From Promethearchaeota archaeon (GTDB lineage Archaea > Asgardarchaeota > Lokiarchaeia > Helarchaeales > RDOG01): a stretch of DNA of 64,000 bases. The position numbers were made by a program, and so were the translations under genes. The DNA lies in assembly GCA_011365055.1 (NCBI GenBank), contig RDOG01000008.1, positions 1-64,000 on the forward strand, written 5' to 3'. The first letter of the stretch is position 1. Every line of letters begins with the position of its first letter. The notes under the pieces were generated by a model. That model made no database searches. It saw nothing but the letters and a program-made list of their open reading frames with translations, and was not told where the DNA came from. Shown here piece by piece: positions 26,720 through 34,886 of the stretch.

Positions 26720-27154
26720 ATGACGATCTGGACAGATATTGGAAAAATCGAAGTCACGCTTTTTCCAGAACGAGCTCCTACTGCTATTTCAATCTTAAAA
26801 AAGTCAGCTTCAAGGGAAGTACCCGTTCATTTTTATGGTAAAGAGATTTTTTTCGGTTTAGATGAAAAAACATATTACAACGCTAATAAACTTGATGAGG
26901 AGCTTAAAAAAGAGGGACAGAAAGAAATATTCGAGATTGGTGAAGTAGCATTTTGGAGAGGAAGAAGAGACATCCCATTAACAGATCCTTTAAATCCAGG
27001 TTCATGTATTTGTATATTTTTTGGAAATACTCCAGAGGCAGATGAACCTAGAGCTTTAGAACCAATTACCTTAATAGGGAAAGTAATTACAAATCTTGAA
27101 TTATGTGAAAAATTAAATAACGAAAATATCATAAAAATCGAAAAAATAAATTAA
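26720..27154 (+). CDS. Cyclophilin-like fold protein (archaeal type)
   Basis: 144 residues from the ATG at 26720 (an ATG at 26699 would add seven residues and overlap the MFS gene). The pattern IWTDIGKIEVTLFPERAPTA at the start, VHFYGKEIFF, GEVAFWRG and CICIFFGNTP is that of the small archaeal cyclophilin-like family (PF04126 type). It shares the barrel of peptidyl-prolyl isomerases but usually lacks the full catalytic set; here the canonical R and F residues cannot be matched with confidence, so isomerase activity is uncertain. It directly follows the two transporters and may be co-transcribed; a functional link is not evident. Confidence 0.8.
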   Translation: MTIWTDIGKIEVTLFPERAPTAISILKKSASREVPVHFYGKEIFFGLDEKTYYNANKLDEELKKEGQKEIFEIGEVAFWRGRRDIPLTDPLNPGSCICIFFGNTPEADEPRALEPITLIGKVITNLELCEKLNNENIIKIEKIN

Positions 27155-27156
27155 GC

Positions 27157-28488
27157 TTATAATCTTTCATAAATCACGTGAAATAAACTTTTAACATCAT
27201 TGACCGGATATACTTCAACACCTACATTCTTATAGCAATAAGCTACTGAATCCCCAACATTCCAGTTTGATTCATCTTCAGGATTCATTACTATTATTCG
27301 TCGTATTCGTTTTGACATTTTTTTCAAGATTTCTGCAGATTTTGGATAGGTTGATGAGAATTTACAATTACAATATAAGCAATCTCGTTCACTGCGGGTT
27401 AAGAGACATTTTTCTGGACAACCTCTAATACAGTTATCCTTATCGCAAACTTCTCTAACGCCTAAGCAATCTCTGCAATCACCTAAGATGAGAAGGGTTG
27501 TTTTTTTATTTAAATCAACGTTTTCATCAAGAAAACTAACAAAGCTTGCATGATAATCTGAGTGTGTTTTAAAATAATGCCTCGTTTTAAATCTATCATG
27601 GCGACTCCAAATTTTTATAATAGCTTCTTTTGCGTTCTCAACATTTTTTTGTTTCATTGCCTCACTAATATCGATCACATCACTGTCAAACTCATATACT
27701 TTAACTCTTGAGAATTGTTGCTTTATCAAATATACGAGATAAAACATAAATCCGTAATAAAATTCACACGATTCACTCATATCGATTAAACAAATTAACT
27801 GTGGCTTCGATACATGTCTATTCTTAAAATGAAGTTCAAGAAATTTACCGCCATGTTTCAAGTTATATCGAATTGTTTTTCGAAAATCTAATACCCTCTT
27901 TTTTTTCTTATATTTTAGACCAAGTTTAGTAGCTAATTTCTTGCCAAGCATCGTGATCAACGTTTTTAATTGACCACTCATTTTTAATAAATCTTCACCT
28001 TTCAGTTTAGAGATATCATCTGATACTTTACTAGTTTTTTGATACGTTCCTTTTCCTTTAGATCTGCCTCTTCCATAATTCTGATTTAAATTAATAAAAT
28101 TATCATAATTTTCTATGGGATCTTGGAAAAATAGTAATTGATTATTATTAAGTTCCCCTTCAAGACCTTGATTCAATCTATCATTTGAAATTCCTTCTAA
28201 TTTCTCCTTTTCAAGTAAATATATTTTCTCTGCTTCAATCATATCATCTTTTATGTTTGAAAGGTTTGAAAAAAATTCCTCAAATAAAATGTTGAATTTT
28301 TCAATATTTTTTTCAGATTTTATCAGAGATGCAAATAATGCTTGTTTAAATATATTCTTTTTATTTAAGTCAATGAGTTTTAAACTATTTATAGCATCCA
28401 TCGTCTCAGTTAATCCAATTGGAACCTCATTTTCTCTTAGGATGTTAATAAAATCAATAATTTTGGAAATCACTGAAAAAAAATCCAA
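27157..28488 (-). CDS. VWA-domain (CoxE-like) protein with nine-cysteine insert
   Basis: 443 residues from a TTG at 28488. Residues 1-75 form a helical domain typical of CoxE-like VWA proteins (FINILRENEVPIGLTETMDA). After a low-complexity linker (about 100-165) and a helical segment, the VWA domain starts near 228 with a MIDAS motif DMSES at 236-240. After the strand TTLLILGD the chain holds nine cysteines between residues 338 and 375 (338, 341, 348, 353, 357, 361, 370, 373, 375; bases about 27364-27477), an arrangement that could bind zinc or a 4Fe-4S cluster. I know no such insert in ordinary CoxE proteins. CoxE-type VWA proteins usually work with MoxR AAA ATPases, but none lies nearby; the only close partner is the helical protein 5 bp upstream. 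Function unknown. Confidence 0.82.
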   Translation of the reverse strand: MDFFSVISKIIDFINILRENEVPIGLTETMDAINSLKLIDLNKKNIFKQALFASLIKSEKNIEKFNILFEEFFSNLSNIKDDMIEAEKIYLLEKEKLEGISNDRLNQGLEGELNNNQLLFFQDPIENYDNFINLNQNYGRGRSKGKGTYQKTSKVSDDISKLKGEDLLKMSGQLKTLITMLGKKLATKLGLKYKKKKRVLDFRKTIRYNLKHGGKFLELHFKNRHVSKPQLICLIDMSESCEFYYGFMFYLVYLIKQQFSRVKVYEFDSDVIDISEAMKQKNVENAKEAIIKIWSRHDRFKTRHYFKTHSDYHASFVSFLDENVDLNKKTTLLILGDCRDCLGVREVCDKDNCIRGCPEKCLLTRSERDCLYCNCKFSSTYPKSAEILKKMSKRIRRIIVMNPEDESNWNVGDSVAYCYKNVGVEVYPVNDVKSLFHVIYERL

Positions 28489-28493
28489 AATTT

Positions 28494-28985
28494 TTATACT
28501 TCATATTTTTTTAATTGCTCTTCAAATGCTTTTAATTTATCCTTTAAGACTTTCGGCTTTTCTTCTTGTGTTTCTTGAGGTAATTGACTAAAAGGTATTT
28601 CAAGTGTAGTTTCAACTTCTTCTATTATGGGTTCTGGCTGAGTTTGAGCTCTATTTTGAAATATTTCCTCTCTTTCTTTTTTAATTTCTCGAACGTTTGT
28701 TAAGAATGATTCAGTTGAAGCTTCTAATAATTCCAACATTTTGTCCCGTGATGCTGACTCAGGTGTTTTATAACCCATTTTAAGACGAACTTCATCAAGT
28801 GTTAACCCATGTCGCATGATAGCTTTTTCAATATCTTGATTCACATAATCCAAACGTCTTAGTTCTTGTATTGTTGGAAATTGTTTTTTATTCTTTTTTA
28901 TTATCTTTTTCATTTCATTTTCAACGTTTTTCCATTTAAGCCAGTATTCAGGTTTCTTTTTGCTTTTATTCGAGTCTTTACCCAT
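28494..28985 (-). CDS. Helical hypothetical protein, partner of VWA protein
   Basis: 163 residues from the ATG at 28985, preceded by an AGGTG site at six bases (an upstream GTG at 28994 is the alternative). Basic N-terminus (KDSNKSKKKPEYWLKW), then a helical DNA-binding-like stretch QFPTIQELRRLDYVNQDIEKAIMRH and LDEVRLKMGYK in the middle. This resembles small homeodomain-like or SANT-like helical modules often found in archaeal and viral proteins. A proline- and glutamate-rich linker (QTQPEPIIEEVE) and a C-terminal coiled segment (KDKLKAFEEQLKKY) follow. It lies 5 bp upstream of the VWA gene and is certainly co-transcribed with it. I do not recognise it as a named family. Confidence 0.7.
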   Translation of the reverse strand: MGKDSNKSKKKPEYWLKWKNVENEMKKIIKKNKKQFPTIQELRRLDYVNQDIEKAIMRHGLTLDEVRLKMGYKTPESASRDKMLELLEASTESFLTNVREIKKEREEIFQNRAQTQPEPIIEEVETTLEIPFSQLPQETQEEKPKVLKDKLKAFEEQLKKYEV

Positions 28986-29140
28986 TAAATACACCTATTT
29001 TTGAACAAAAAAGATAATTTTTTTCAGTTTAAAAAAATATCTTGATTGATTAATAAATAATAATACTTTCTATAATTATTTTTTGAACAAAGGTTGGAAA
29101 TATAAAAATTTGTTTATTAAAATAAGATTGATGCAAGATT

Positions 29141-29845
29141 CTATCTTATTTTCTTTGATTTTTTCTTTTTAGGTTTCTTTAAAATTATTTTCGGGCAAAA
29201 TTCAGAAACGGGACATTGGTCACATTGGGGTTTAATTGCTTTACAATATTTTCTTCCTAATTCTATGATAAAAAGATGGCTTTCGATGAAATCATCTAAA
29301 GTATTCGCTATGACAGCTTGAAGCTTGATTCGTATGTCTTCATATTTATCATCTGCAGAAGCGAATCCCATTCGTTTCGAGACTCTTTGTATGTGTGTAT
29401 CTAACGGAAGTGTTAAATAATTCGAATAAAAGAGAAGAAGAATATCTGCGGTTTTATAACCAACACCTTTAATATTTACGAGAATTTTTCTTGCTTGTTT
29501 TAAAGGAATTTTTAATATTAAATCCATATTTCCATTATATTCATTTAAAATTAAAGTAGAAATTTCTTTAATTCTTTTAGATTTCTGATTATGAAGACCG
29601 GCAACTTTTATTGCTTCTTGGATATCAGAAATATCTGCACTAGCTAGCGTATCAGGAGTAATTGATTTAAATTTTTCAACTAGACGTTTCCATGCTCGAT
29701 CTCGATTAATGTCATTAGTGTTTTGAGATAAAATCGTTAGGATCAAGGATTCAAAGGGATCAGAAATGTCTAAAATTTTTATTTTTAGATGATTTTTTAA
29801 AATAATCAAGATATTAGCCATGCGTTGAGAATCAAGTCCGTTCAA
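29141..29845 (-). CDS. nth: Endonuclease III, DNA glycosylase/AP lyase
   Basis: 234 residues, the normal size. The helix-hairpin-helix reads LVNIKGVGYKTADILLLF, in which the Lys of GYKTAD is the catalytic lysine that forms the Schiff base with the damaged site. The following LPLDTHIQRVSKRMG holds the catalytic Asp. The C-terminal 4Fe-4S loop is C-x6-C-x2-C-x5-C (CKAIKPQCDQCPVSEFC). A very basic C-terminal tail (KKPKKKKSKK) is appended. The enzyme removes oxidised pyrimidines in base-excision repair. The ATG at 29845 is the natural start. It lies downstream of the small gene at 29911 with 65 bp between them. High confidence. Confidence 0.95.
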   Translation of the reverse strand: MNGLDSQRMANILIILKNHLKIKILDISDPFESLILTILSQNTNDINRDRAWKRLVEKFKSITPDTLASADISDIQEAIKVAGLHNQKSKRIKEISTLILNEYNGNMDLILKIPLKQARKILVNIKGVGYKTADILLLFYSNYLTLPLDTHIQRVSKRMGFASADDKYEDIRIKLQAVIANTLDDFIESHLFIIELGRKYCKAIKPQCDQCPVSEFCPKIILKKPKKKKSKKIR

Positions 29846-29910
29846 ACTAACACCTTGAATAAAAGAAAGCCTAACTATTTAAAATTAGAGGAAAGAACGA
29901 GTATAAGAAA

Positions 29911-30123
29911 TTATTCAATAAACCTTTGTATGTAATTTTTAAACACGAGTTCTAAGTCAATAACAAGTTTCTGGAGACAATGTTTAGGAATTTTTTGTAA
30001 ATTTTCGTATATTAAATGTTTTTTAAAATCTTCAGGAATTAATTTCGATTTTTCGGCTAATAAAGCACATTTATCCATTGTTTCTAGTATTTCCATACTT
30101 ATTTCTGGTGTCATAGACTCCAT
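29911..30123 (-). CDS. Small helical protein of unknown function
   Basis: 70 residues from the ATG at 30123, fixed by a perfect GGTGAG ribosome binding site six bases upstream (the upstream GTG at 30141 is less likely). All-helical prediction: PEISMEILETMDKCALLAEKS, PEDFKKHLIYENLQKIP and a C-terminal helix LQKLVIDLELVFKNYIQRFIE. It resembles the small alpha-helical proteins common next to archaeal information-processing genes, but no family can be named. It may be co-transcribed with nth, which begins 65 bp downstream. Confidence 0.65.
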   Translation of the reverse strand: MESMTPEISMEILETMDKCALLAEKSKLIPEDFKKHLIYENLQKIPKHCLQKLVIDLELVFKNYIQRFIE

Positions 30124-30260
30124 TTTTCTCACCAATTTCACCTAAAAATTGTTTATTTTCAAATTGTGATTTTTTGCACGTTCTTAATAGAAGCTCGTGC
30201 TTGCCAAACATACTTTTACAAGTACTATTAATAAATTTTGTATCGACAAAATACGTGTAC

Positions 30261-31778
30261 TTAATTATCCATTATTACTTTAAATGTCGTTAAAGCGCTT
30301 AAAGCACTCATTTCGGTACCGATTCCAGTAGTTCCGACATCTGCACCAACAAAATATAGACCATCTATTAATGGAGGTTTTGGTTTCGGCCTATATTCAC
30401 CAACTTGACCAACACTCTGAGAAATCCCTACTGCATCACCTTGAAATCTACCAGTCCAAGCTTGTAATGGATCCCCTGTTCTATGAACATCCATAAAAAG
30501 CACGTGTTTCCTAAAATTTGGAACCAGTTTTTCTAAAATATCAATATAAAAATCAATCCATTTCTGATAATTTTTAGATTTAACAGGACCAATACATCCC
30601 ATATTTACGATTTGTTTACCTGTTGGTGCCAAACTTGGATCCATATTTGAAGGAATTGTTATGTACATTCCACCAGAAGGAGGAATTTTGTCTTTCATCA
30701 TAAATTCCTCAATTAATTCTCGTATAGAATCCACTCGTTGACTTTTATCCATCCATATCATCGGAAAAACAATCGGGGGTTTTATAAGTTTCTGATTCAT
30801 ACCAAATTTAATACTATAAAAACCCCATGTATCAGCACCTTCACTAACTTCCAAGGATTTAATTTCATTTACATATTCTTTGGGTAGAAATTTTTCCCCA
30901 ACAAGATTAATAACGGTCTCTTTTATGCCAGCATTTGAAATAACTATATCTGTAGCAATAAAATCACCTTCAACATCAATTCCAGTTACTCTATCATCCT
31001 CAATAATGATTTTATCTATTTTTTTCTTAATTTCAACTTTTCCCTTTAAGTCTTCTAGCACTTTTTTGTAACCATTGACAATTCCAACTGATCCACCATA
31101 TGGATAGCCAGAATTTATTTGTCCAAACCATTCTCTCACCGATCTTATCGTTTCTCCAGCAGCTGAACCTTTTTTAACTTTTGAGTCATAAGCCATGTTA
31201 ACAAACATAAAAGCACAAATAATTCCTAATTGATTAATTATAAGCTCATTATCAGTATATCTTCGAAGCCATTCATCAAATGTGATATTATTTAATTCTT
31301 TGAGTTTTTTCTTGGATAATGAAAATATATCAGACATTATTTTAGTTAATTTTGAATCTGGATTTCTAGTGCTAACGGATTTGACATCAATATTTTCTTT
31401 CCTTTTTTTTGGGCGCTTCTGCATAATCCTAATTTGTGAACCTAAATCATCCTGAGATGTAGGAATATTAAATTTTTTTCCTTTTCCGCCCCATAATTGA
31501 GGAGGATTTTCACTTTCAAAGTGATAAAATTTAATTCCATAATCAATATTAGCCTTCTTGAAAATTTTATTAAATGCTCGTTCAGCGGTCGGAAAAGTAT
31601 GAGTCCACATATCAATAATAAACTTTTTACCTTCATGGAACTTTTCGTAAGAAGTGCATCGTCCTCCAAGTAAATGATTTTTTTCATATACTGTCGTTTG
31701 ATATCCTTGATTTGATAATAAAACTGATAGAGCCATTCCACCTATTCCAGAACCTACAATAATAGCTGATTTTTTCAT
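30261..31778 (-). CDS. Phytoene-desaturase-like FAD-dependent oxidoreductase
   Basis: 505 residues from the ATG at 31778 (a GTG at 31787 is less likely). N-terminal dinucleotide-binding motif GSGIGGMALSVLL near residue 9, followed by the acidic VYEKNHLLGGRC, which is the CrtI/phytoene desaturase and amine-oxidase type signature for FAD. The C-terminus has the second FAD motif GLYFVGADVGTTGIG near 475. The RidA gene ends 21 bp upstream, so the two form an operon. In archaea such proteins may act on isoprenoid chains (carotenoids, menaquinone side chains or lipid saturation), but no phytoene synthase lies nearby, so the substrate is unknown. An extended basic loop (QKRPKKRKENIDVKS near 125) is unusual. 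Soluble or membrane-associated cytoplasmic enzyme. Confidence 0.88.
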   Translation of the reverse strand: MKKSAIIVGSGIGGMALSVLLSNQGYQTTVYEKNHLLGGRCTSYEKFHEGKKFIIDMWTHTFPTAERAFNKIFKKANIDYGIKFYHFESENPPQLWGGKGKKFNIPTSQDDLGSQIRIMQKRPKKRKENIDVKSVSTRNPDSKLTKIMSDIFSLSKKKLKELNNITFDEWLRRYTDNELIINQLGIICAFMFVNMAYDSKVKKGSAAGETIRSVREWFGQINSGYPYGGSVGIVNGYKKVLEDLKGKVEIKKKIDKIIIEDDRVTGIDVEGDFIATDIVISNAGIKETVINLVGEKFLPKEYVNEIKSLEVSEGADTWGFYSIKFGMNQKLIKPPIVFPMIWMDKSQRVDSIRELIEEFMMKDKIPPSGGMYITIPSNMDPSLAPTGKQIVNMGCIGPVKSKNYQKWIDFYIDILEKLVPNFRKHVLFMDVHRTGDPLQAWTGRFQGDAVGISQSVGQVGEYRPKPKPPLIDGLYFVGADVGTTGIGTEMSALSALTTFKVIMDN

Positions 31779-31799
31779 ATTAATCACTAAAAATTAATT

Positions 31800-32183
31800 T
31801 TATAAAATCGCAACGCAGTCTATTTCCACTAACATATCCGCAATGGGTAGATTAGAAGCTTCAACGGTAGTTCTAGCCGGAAATTTTTCCGTTACATCAT
31901 TATCGTTAAAAAATTTTTTATATGCAAGATTCATATTGTTAAAATCTTTTATATTTTTCAAATAAACAGTAATTTTTACGATATTTGAGACCTTTCCACC
32001 AGCAGCTTCCACCAATTTCTTAATATTTTCTAATATTTTTGTTGTTTGTTCTTTAACATTATCTGCTGGCAATCCCGCTTGTCCAGATACATAAACCATA
32101 TTACCTGCTTTAATACACGGACTATAAGGTCCCGCAGTGGGTAATCCCACATCAAACCTTTCTTTTTCAACCAATTCTTTCAC
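31800..32183 (-). CDS. RidA-family enamine/imine deaminase
   Basis: About 127 residues from a GTG at 32183, chosen because it places the conserved GPYSPCIKAGNMVYVSGQ segment at the usual distance from the N-terminus; an upstream TTG at 32231 would add sixteen residues not seen in the family. Further landmarks are NIKKLVEAAGG, IVKITVYLKN and FPARTTVEASNLP, in which the Arg binds the carboxylate of 2-aminoacrylate-type enamines, and the closing VEIDCVAIL with the catalytic Glu region. RidA hydrolyses reactive enamines or imines made by PLP enzymes in the cytosol. No ribosome binding site is strong at either start. It lies 21 bp upstream of the FAD oxidoreductase. Confidence 0.9.
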   Translation of the reverse strand: MKELVEKERFDVGLPTAGPYSPCIKAGNMVYVSGQAGLPADNVKEQTTKILENIKKLVEAAGGKVSNIVKITVYLKNIKDFNNMNLAYKKFFNDNDVTEKFPARTTVEASNLPIADMLVEIDCVAIL

Positions 32184-32562
32184 CTTAATTCTAATAATTC
32201 TTATCTCTTGCCACGATTTTCTATTTATCAATTATTCTATTTATTTATTCAATTTTTAAAAAAGAAACTTATAATTATTATAAATCTATAATAGGACAAA
32301 TTAATACAGATATAATTCCCAGAGATATCATATATTTTTCCAAATTACATATCAAGTCCTTTTGGGCTTGATATTTCAGTATCAGAATCTGTTAATTCTT
32401 TTCTCAATATCCATAGTCATCTAATAATAATAGTTTAAGTTCTTAAACAGATTTAAATTGACTAATTCAATAACAATTAACTTTATTTTATAACTTATCA
32501 TCAACAATTATAAGGTTTGATTTAATTCTTTTTATTTAATAGAAAATCTGTGTGTTGATTTC
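32184..32562. other. Intergenic region with 11-bp hairpin
   Basis: About 330-380 bp without a gene, between the divergent RidA and SDR genes. It holds a hairpin: left arm atatcaagtcc at 32349-32359, right arm gggcttgatat at 32364-32374 (one G-T wobble pair) around a tttt loop. Its position between divergent promoters fits a protein-binding site better than a terminator. No ORF or tRNA-like fold is seen. Confidence 0.45.
32349..32374. promoter_or_regulatory. Perfect-type stem-loop/palindrome between divergent genes
   Basis: The 11-bp inverted repeat described for this region, with arms at 32349-32359 and 32364-32374. The arms contain TCAAG and CTTGA, typical of dimeric regulator sites. Binder unknown. 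Confidence 0.4.
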
Positions 32563-33351
32563 ATGACCAACTATTGTGGACGGTTAGAAGGAAAAAATAT
32601 ATTGATAACAGGAGCAGGCTCAGGGATTGGTAGAGCAACTGCAATTCTTTTTGCTAATGAAGGAGCTAACGTTGCGGTTAATGATATAAATAAAGAAAAT
32701 GCTGAAGAAACTGCTAGAATTATTAATAAAATAGGTCAAAAAACGCTAGTTTTAATTGCAGATGTTACTATAAAAGAACAAGTAAAAGAAATGGTAGAGA
32801 AATATTTTGAGAACTTCGATAGATTGGATATCTTGGTCAATAATGCAGGTATCGGTGGAACTTTTTCTTCAATAACACGTACGACCGAAGAAATCTGGGA
32901 TAGAACCATAAATATAAATTTAAAAAGTGTATTCCTCGTTTCCAAATATTTTATTAGGCATATTAAGAAAAATGATGCACCCAAAGATGCTTTACGTGGA
33001 AAAATAATAAACATGGCTTCAATGAGGGGTAAATCGGGAAGAAAAAATCTAGGGGCATATAGTGCTTCAAAAGCAGGTGTTATCAGTTTAACTCAAACCT
33101 TGGCTCAAGAATTAGGCCCTTCCAGAATCACCGTTAATGCAATTTGTCCAGGTCTCATCCATACACCAATTTATGGTAATATAACAAAAGAAGAATTAGC
33201 AGGAAGCAGTTTACCAACTTGCTTAGAGAAATTCAAGCCTGTGGGTGATCCAGAGGATGTTGCAAAAGTTGCGCTATTTCTCGCATCATCTGACAGCGAT
33301 TTCATTACAGGACAAAGCATTCCAGTTTCCGGTGGACAAAGTTTCGTATAA
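32563..33351 (+). CDS. Short-chain dehydrogenase/reductase (SDR), third paralogue
   Basis: 262 residues, classical SDR. TGAGSGIG at about 16-23, an Asp-rich VNDIN after the second strand (NAD preference), NNAG near 93, and the Ser/Tyr/Lys set at MASMRG and YSASK. The C-terminal GQSIPVSGGQSFV is typical. It is related to the two SDRs at 1624-3278 (same RGTWLMS-like and PGL-type landmarks), though more distant; the substrate pocket region differs. The ATG at 32563 follows a gatttc stretch; the region upstream contains the palindrome at 32349. Product could be a hydroxyketone, sugar or beta-ketoacyl reduction; not determinable. Confidence 0.9.
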   Translation: MTNYCGRLEGKNILITGAGSGIGRATAILFANEGANVAVNDINKENAEETARIINKIGQKTLVLIADVTIKEQVKEMVEKYFENFDRLDILVNNAGIGGTFSSITRTTEEIWDRTININLKSVFLVSKYFIRHIKKNDAPKDALRGKIINMASMRGKSGRKNLGAYSASKAGVISLTQTLAQELGPSRITVNAICPGLIHTPIYGNITKEELAGSSLPTCLEKFKPVGDPEDVAKVALFLASSDSDFITGQSIPVSGGQSFV

Positions 33352-33390
33352 TAAATGAGAAAAAGGAATTATTTCTGTATTTTTTTGTAT

Positions 33391-34173
33391 TTACAAATTT
33401 TGAACGAATTTTTCGATAATTCCGTTTATTTCATCACTGTTTTCGAAATTTACCATGTGTCCAGCTTCATCAATAATATGTAATTGAGCACCTTTGATTT
33501 TTTGGGCTAAAAAGTTTGCATATTTTACAGGAGTTAGTTTATCATCAGAACCAGTAATAATTAAAGTTGGAAGGTCTATATTTCCTATCTCATTCATTAC
33601 GTCAAATTGATTGCAGGCTTGAAAATCAGCTCTTGTTATAAATCCCTGAGTTAACATTGAAATTTCTTTATATTTTTCGATTACAGGAGAATTTTTATTT
33701 TTTTTAGAGAAAGCAAAAGAAGTCCCCATTTTAATGAATTCTTCATAACCAGAAGATAAAAATTCAAAAATCATTTGCATTACTTTTAATTTAGCCCCAC
33801 TTCCAATTAAAATGATTGCTTTAATAAATTTCGAGTATTTCAAAGCCATTACTTGAACAATTGCACTGCCTAATGAATGACCGATTATAATTGGCTTCTT
33901 ATCCTCGCAAATTCTTTCAATAAATTTATTGACGAATTCGGTATAGTTATCAACAGTTATTGGTACTTGCATTTGATCTGAATCAGCGTGTCCAGGCAAC
34001 GATAATGCTATGACTCTATTATTTTTTTTAAAATATTCAATTTGTGGTTCCCACATTCTAGCATTTGAACCTGAACCATGGATAAATAATAAGATTTCTC
34101 CTTTTGATTTATCTTCTCGTTCATCCTCATCTAAATATTCAATATTTACTTTATCGAGTTCGATGAAATGCAT
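33391..34173 (-). CDS. Alpha/beta hydrolase
   Basis: About 260 residues from the ATG at 34173; the open frame continues to a TTG at 34266, but the ATG has a GAGTTGATT-type site and gives the usual family length. Fold landmarks: HGSGSNARMWEPQ (oxyanion loop), nucleophile serine in GHSLGSA, aspartate in TGSDDKLTP, histidine in DEAGHMVNFE. This is the complete Ser-Asp-His triad of esterase, lipase or C-C-bond hydrolase types. It is divergent from the corrinoid protein, with under 100 bp between starts. Substrate unknown; no signal peptide, so cytoplasmic. Confidence 0.88.
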   Translation of the reverse strand: MHFIELDKVNIEYLDEDEREDKSKGEILLFIHGSGSNARMWEPQIEYFKKNNRVIALSLPGHADSDQMQVPITVDNYTEFVNKFIERICEDKKPIIIGHSLGSAIVQVMALKYSKFIKAIILIGSGAKLKVMQMIFEFLSSGYEEFIKMGTSFAFSKKNKNSPVIEKYKEISMLTQGFITRADFQACNQFDVMNEIGNIDLPTLIITGSDDKLTPVKYANFLAQKIKGAQLHIIDEAGHMVNFENSDEINGIIEKFVQNL

Positions 34174-34268
34174 TGAAATCAACTCAAATTTAATATGAAA
34201 ATATATATTACGTTGAAATTTTAAAATAAATATGTTTTTACAAAATAAATATAAGAAGGTTTTCAAAA

Positions 34269-34886
34269 TTGGAAGATATTTCTAAAGCATTGGGAGAACT
34301 TGAAGAAGATAAAGTATTAGAATTAGTACAAAAAGCAATCGATGAAGGTAAGGATCCGATCAATATACTTGAAGCATTACAAAAAGGCATGGACATAATA
34401 GGTAAACTATATGAAAAAAATGAATATTTTTTATCGGATTTAATATTTTCTGCGGAAATTTTCGAGAATGCAAATAATAAATTATTACCTTTATTAGAAA
34501 AAAGTCAGGGAGATCGTCTTGGAAAAATAATACTTGGAACAGTTAAAGGTGATGTTCATGATATTGGTAAGAATATCGTGGGAGCTCTACTAAGATGCGC
34601 AGGATTTGAAGTAATTGATATAGGAGTAGATCAACCAGTTAAGAATTTTGTTGCAGCAGTTAAGAAAAACAATCCAGATCTTGTGGGATTATCGGGACTA
34701 TTAACAATAGCGTTTGATTCTATGAAAGAAACGATATCAGAACTTCGAAAATTAGGGGATTTGAAAATTATTATTGGAGGAGGGATAATAGATCAGAATT
34801 GGTGTAAGCAAGTGGGAGCTGATGGTTTCACTACTGATGCGATGGATGGGATTATGAAAATTAAAAAATTGCTAGACGTGACTTAA
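34269..34886 (+). CDS. Corrinoid (B12-binding) methyltransferase partner protein
   Basis: 205 residues from a TTG at 34269 preceded by agaagg. Residues 1-80 form the helical cap domain (LVQKAIDEGKDPINILEALQ). The Rossmann-type cobalamin domain then carries the signature DVHDIG at 95-100 (DxHxxG, with the histidine as lower axial cobalt ligand), VGLSGL near 137 and GGGI near 172. These are the standard features of methylamine/methanol-type corrinoid proteins such as MtmC, MtbC and MttC. They carry the methyl group between a substrate-specific methyltransferase and a methyl-accepting protein. No methyltransferase partner (mtmB, mtbB, mttB, mtaB or MtbA/MtaA) lies in this window, so it is an orphan here. 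It converges with the downstream gene with a 15-bp overlap of stops. Confidence 0.92.
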   Translation: MEDISKALGELEEDKVLELVQKAIDEGKDPINILEALQKGMDIIGKLYEKNEYFLSDLIFSAEIFENANNKLLPLLEKSQGDRLGKIILGTVKGDVHDIGKNIVGALLRCAGFEVIDIGVDQPVKNFVAAVKKNNPDLVGLSGLLTIAFDSMKETISELRKLGDLKIIIGGGIIDQNWCKQVGADGFTTDAMDGIMKIKKLLDVT

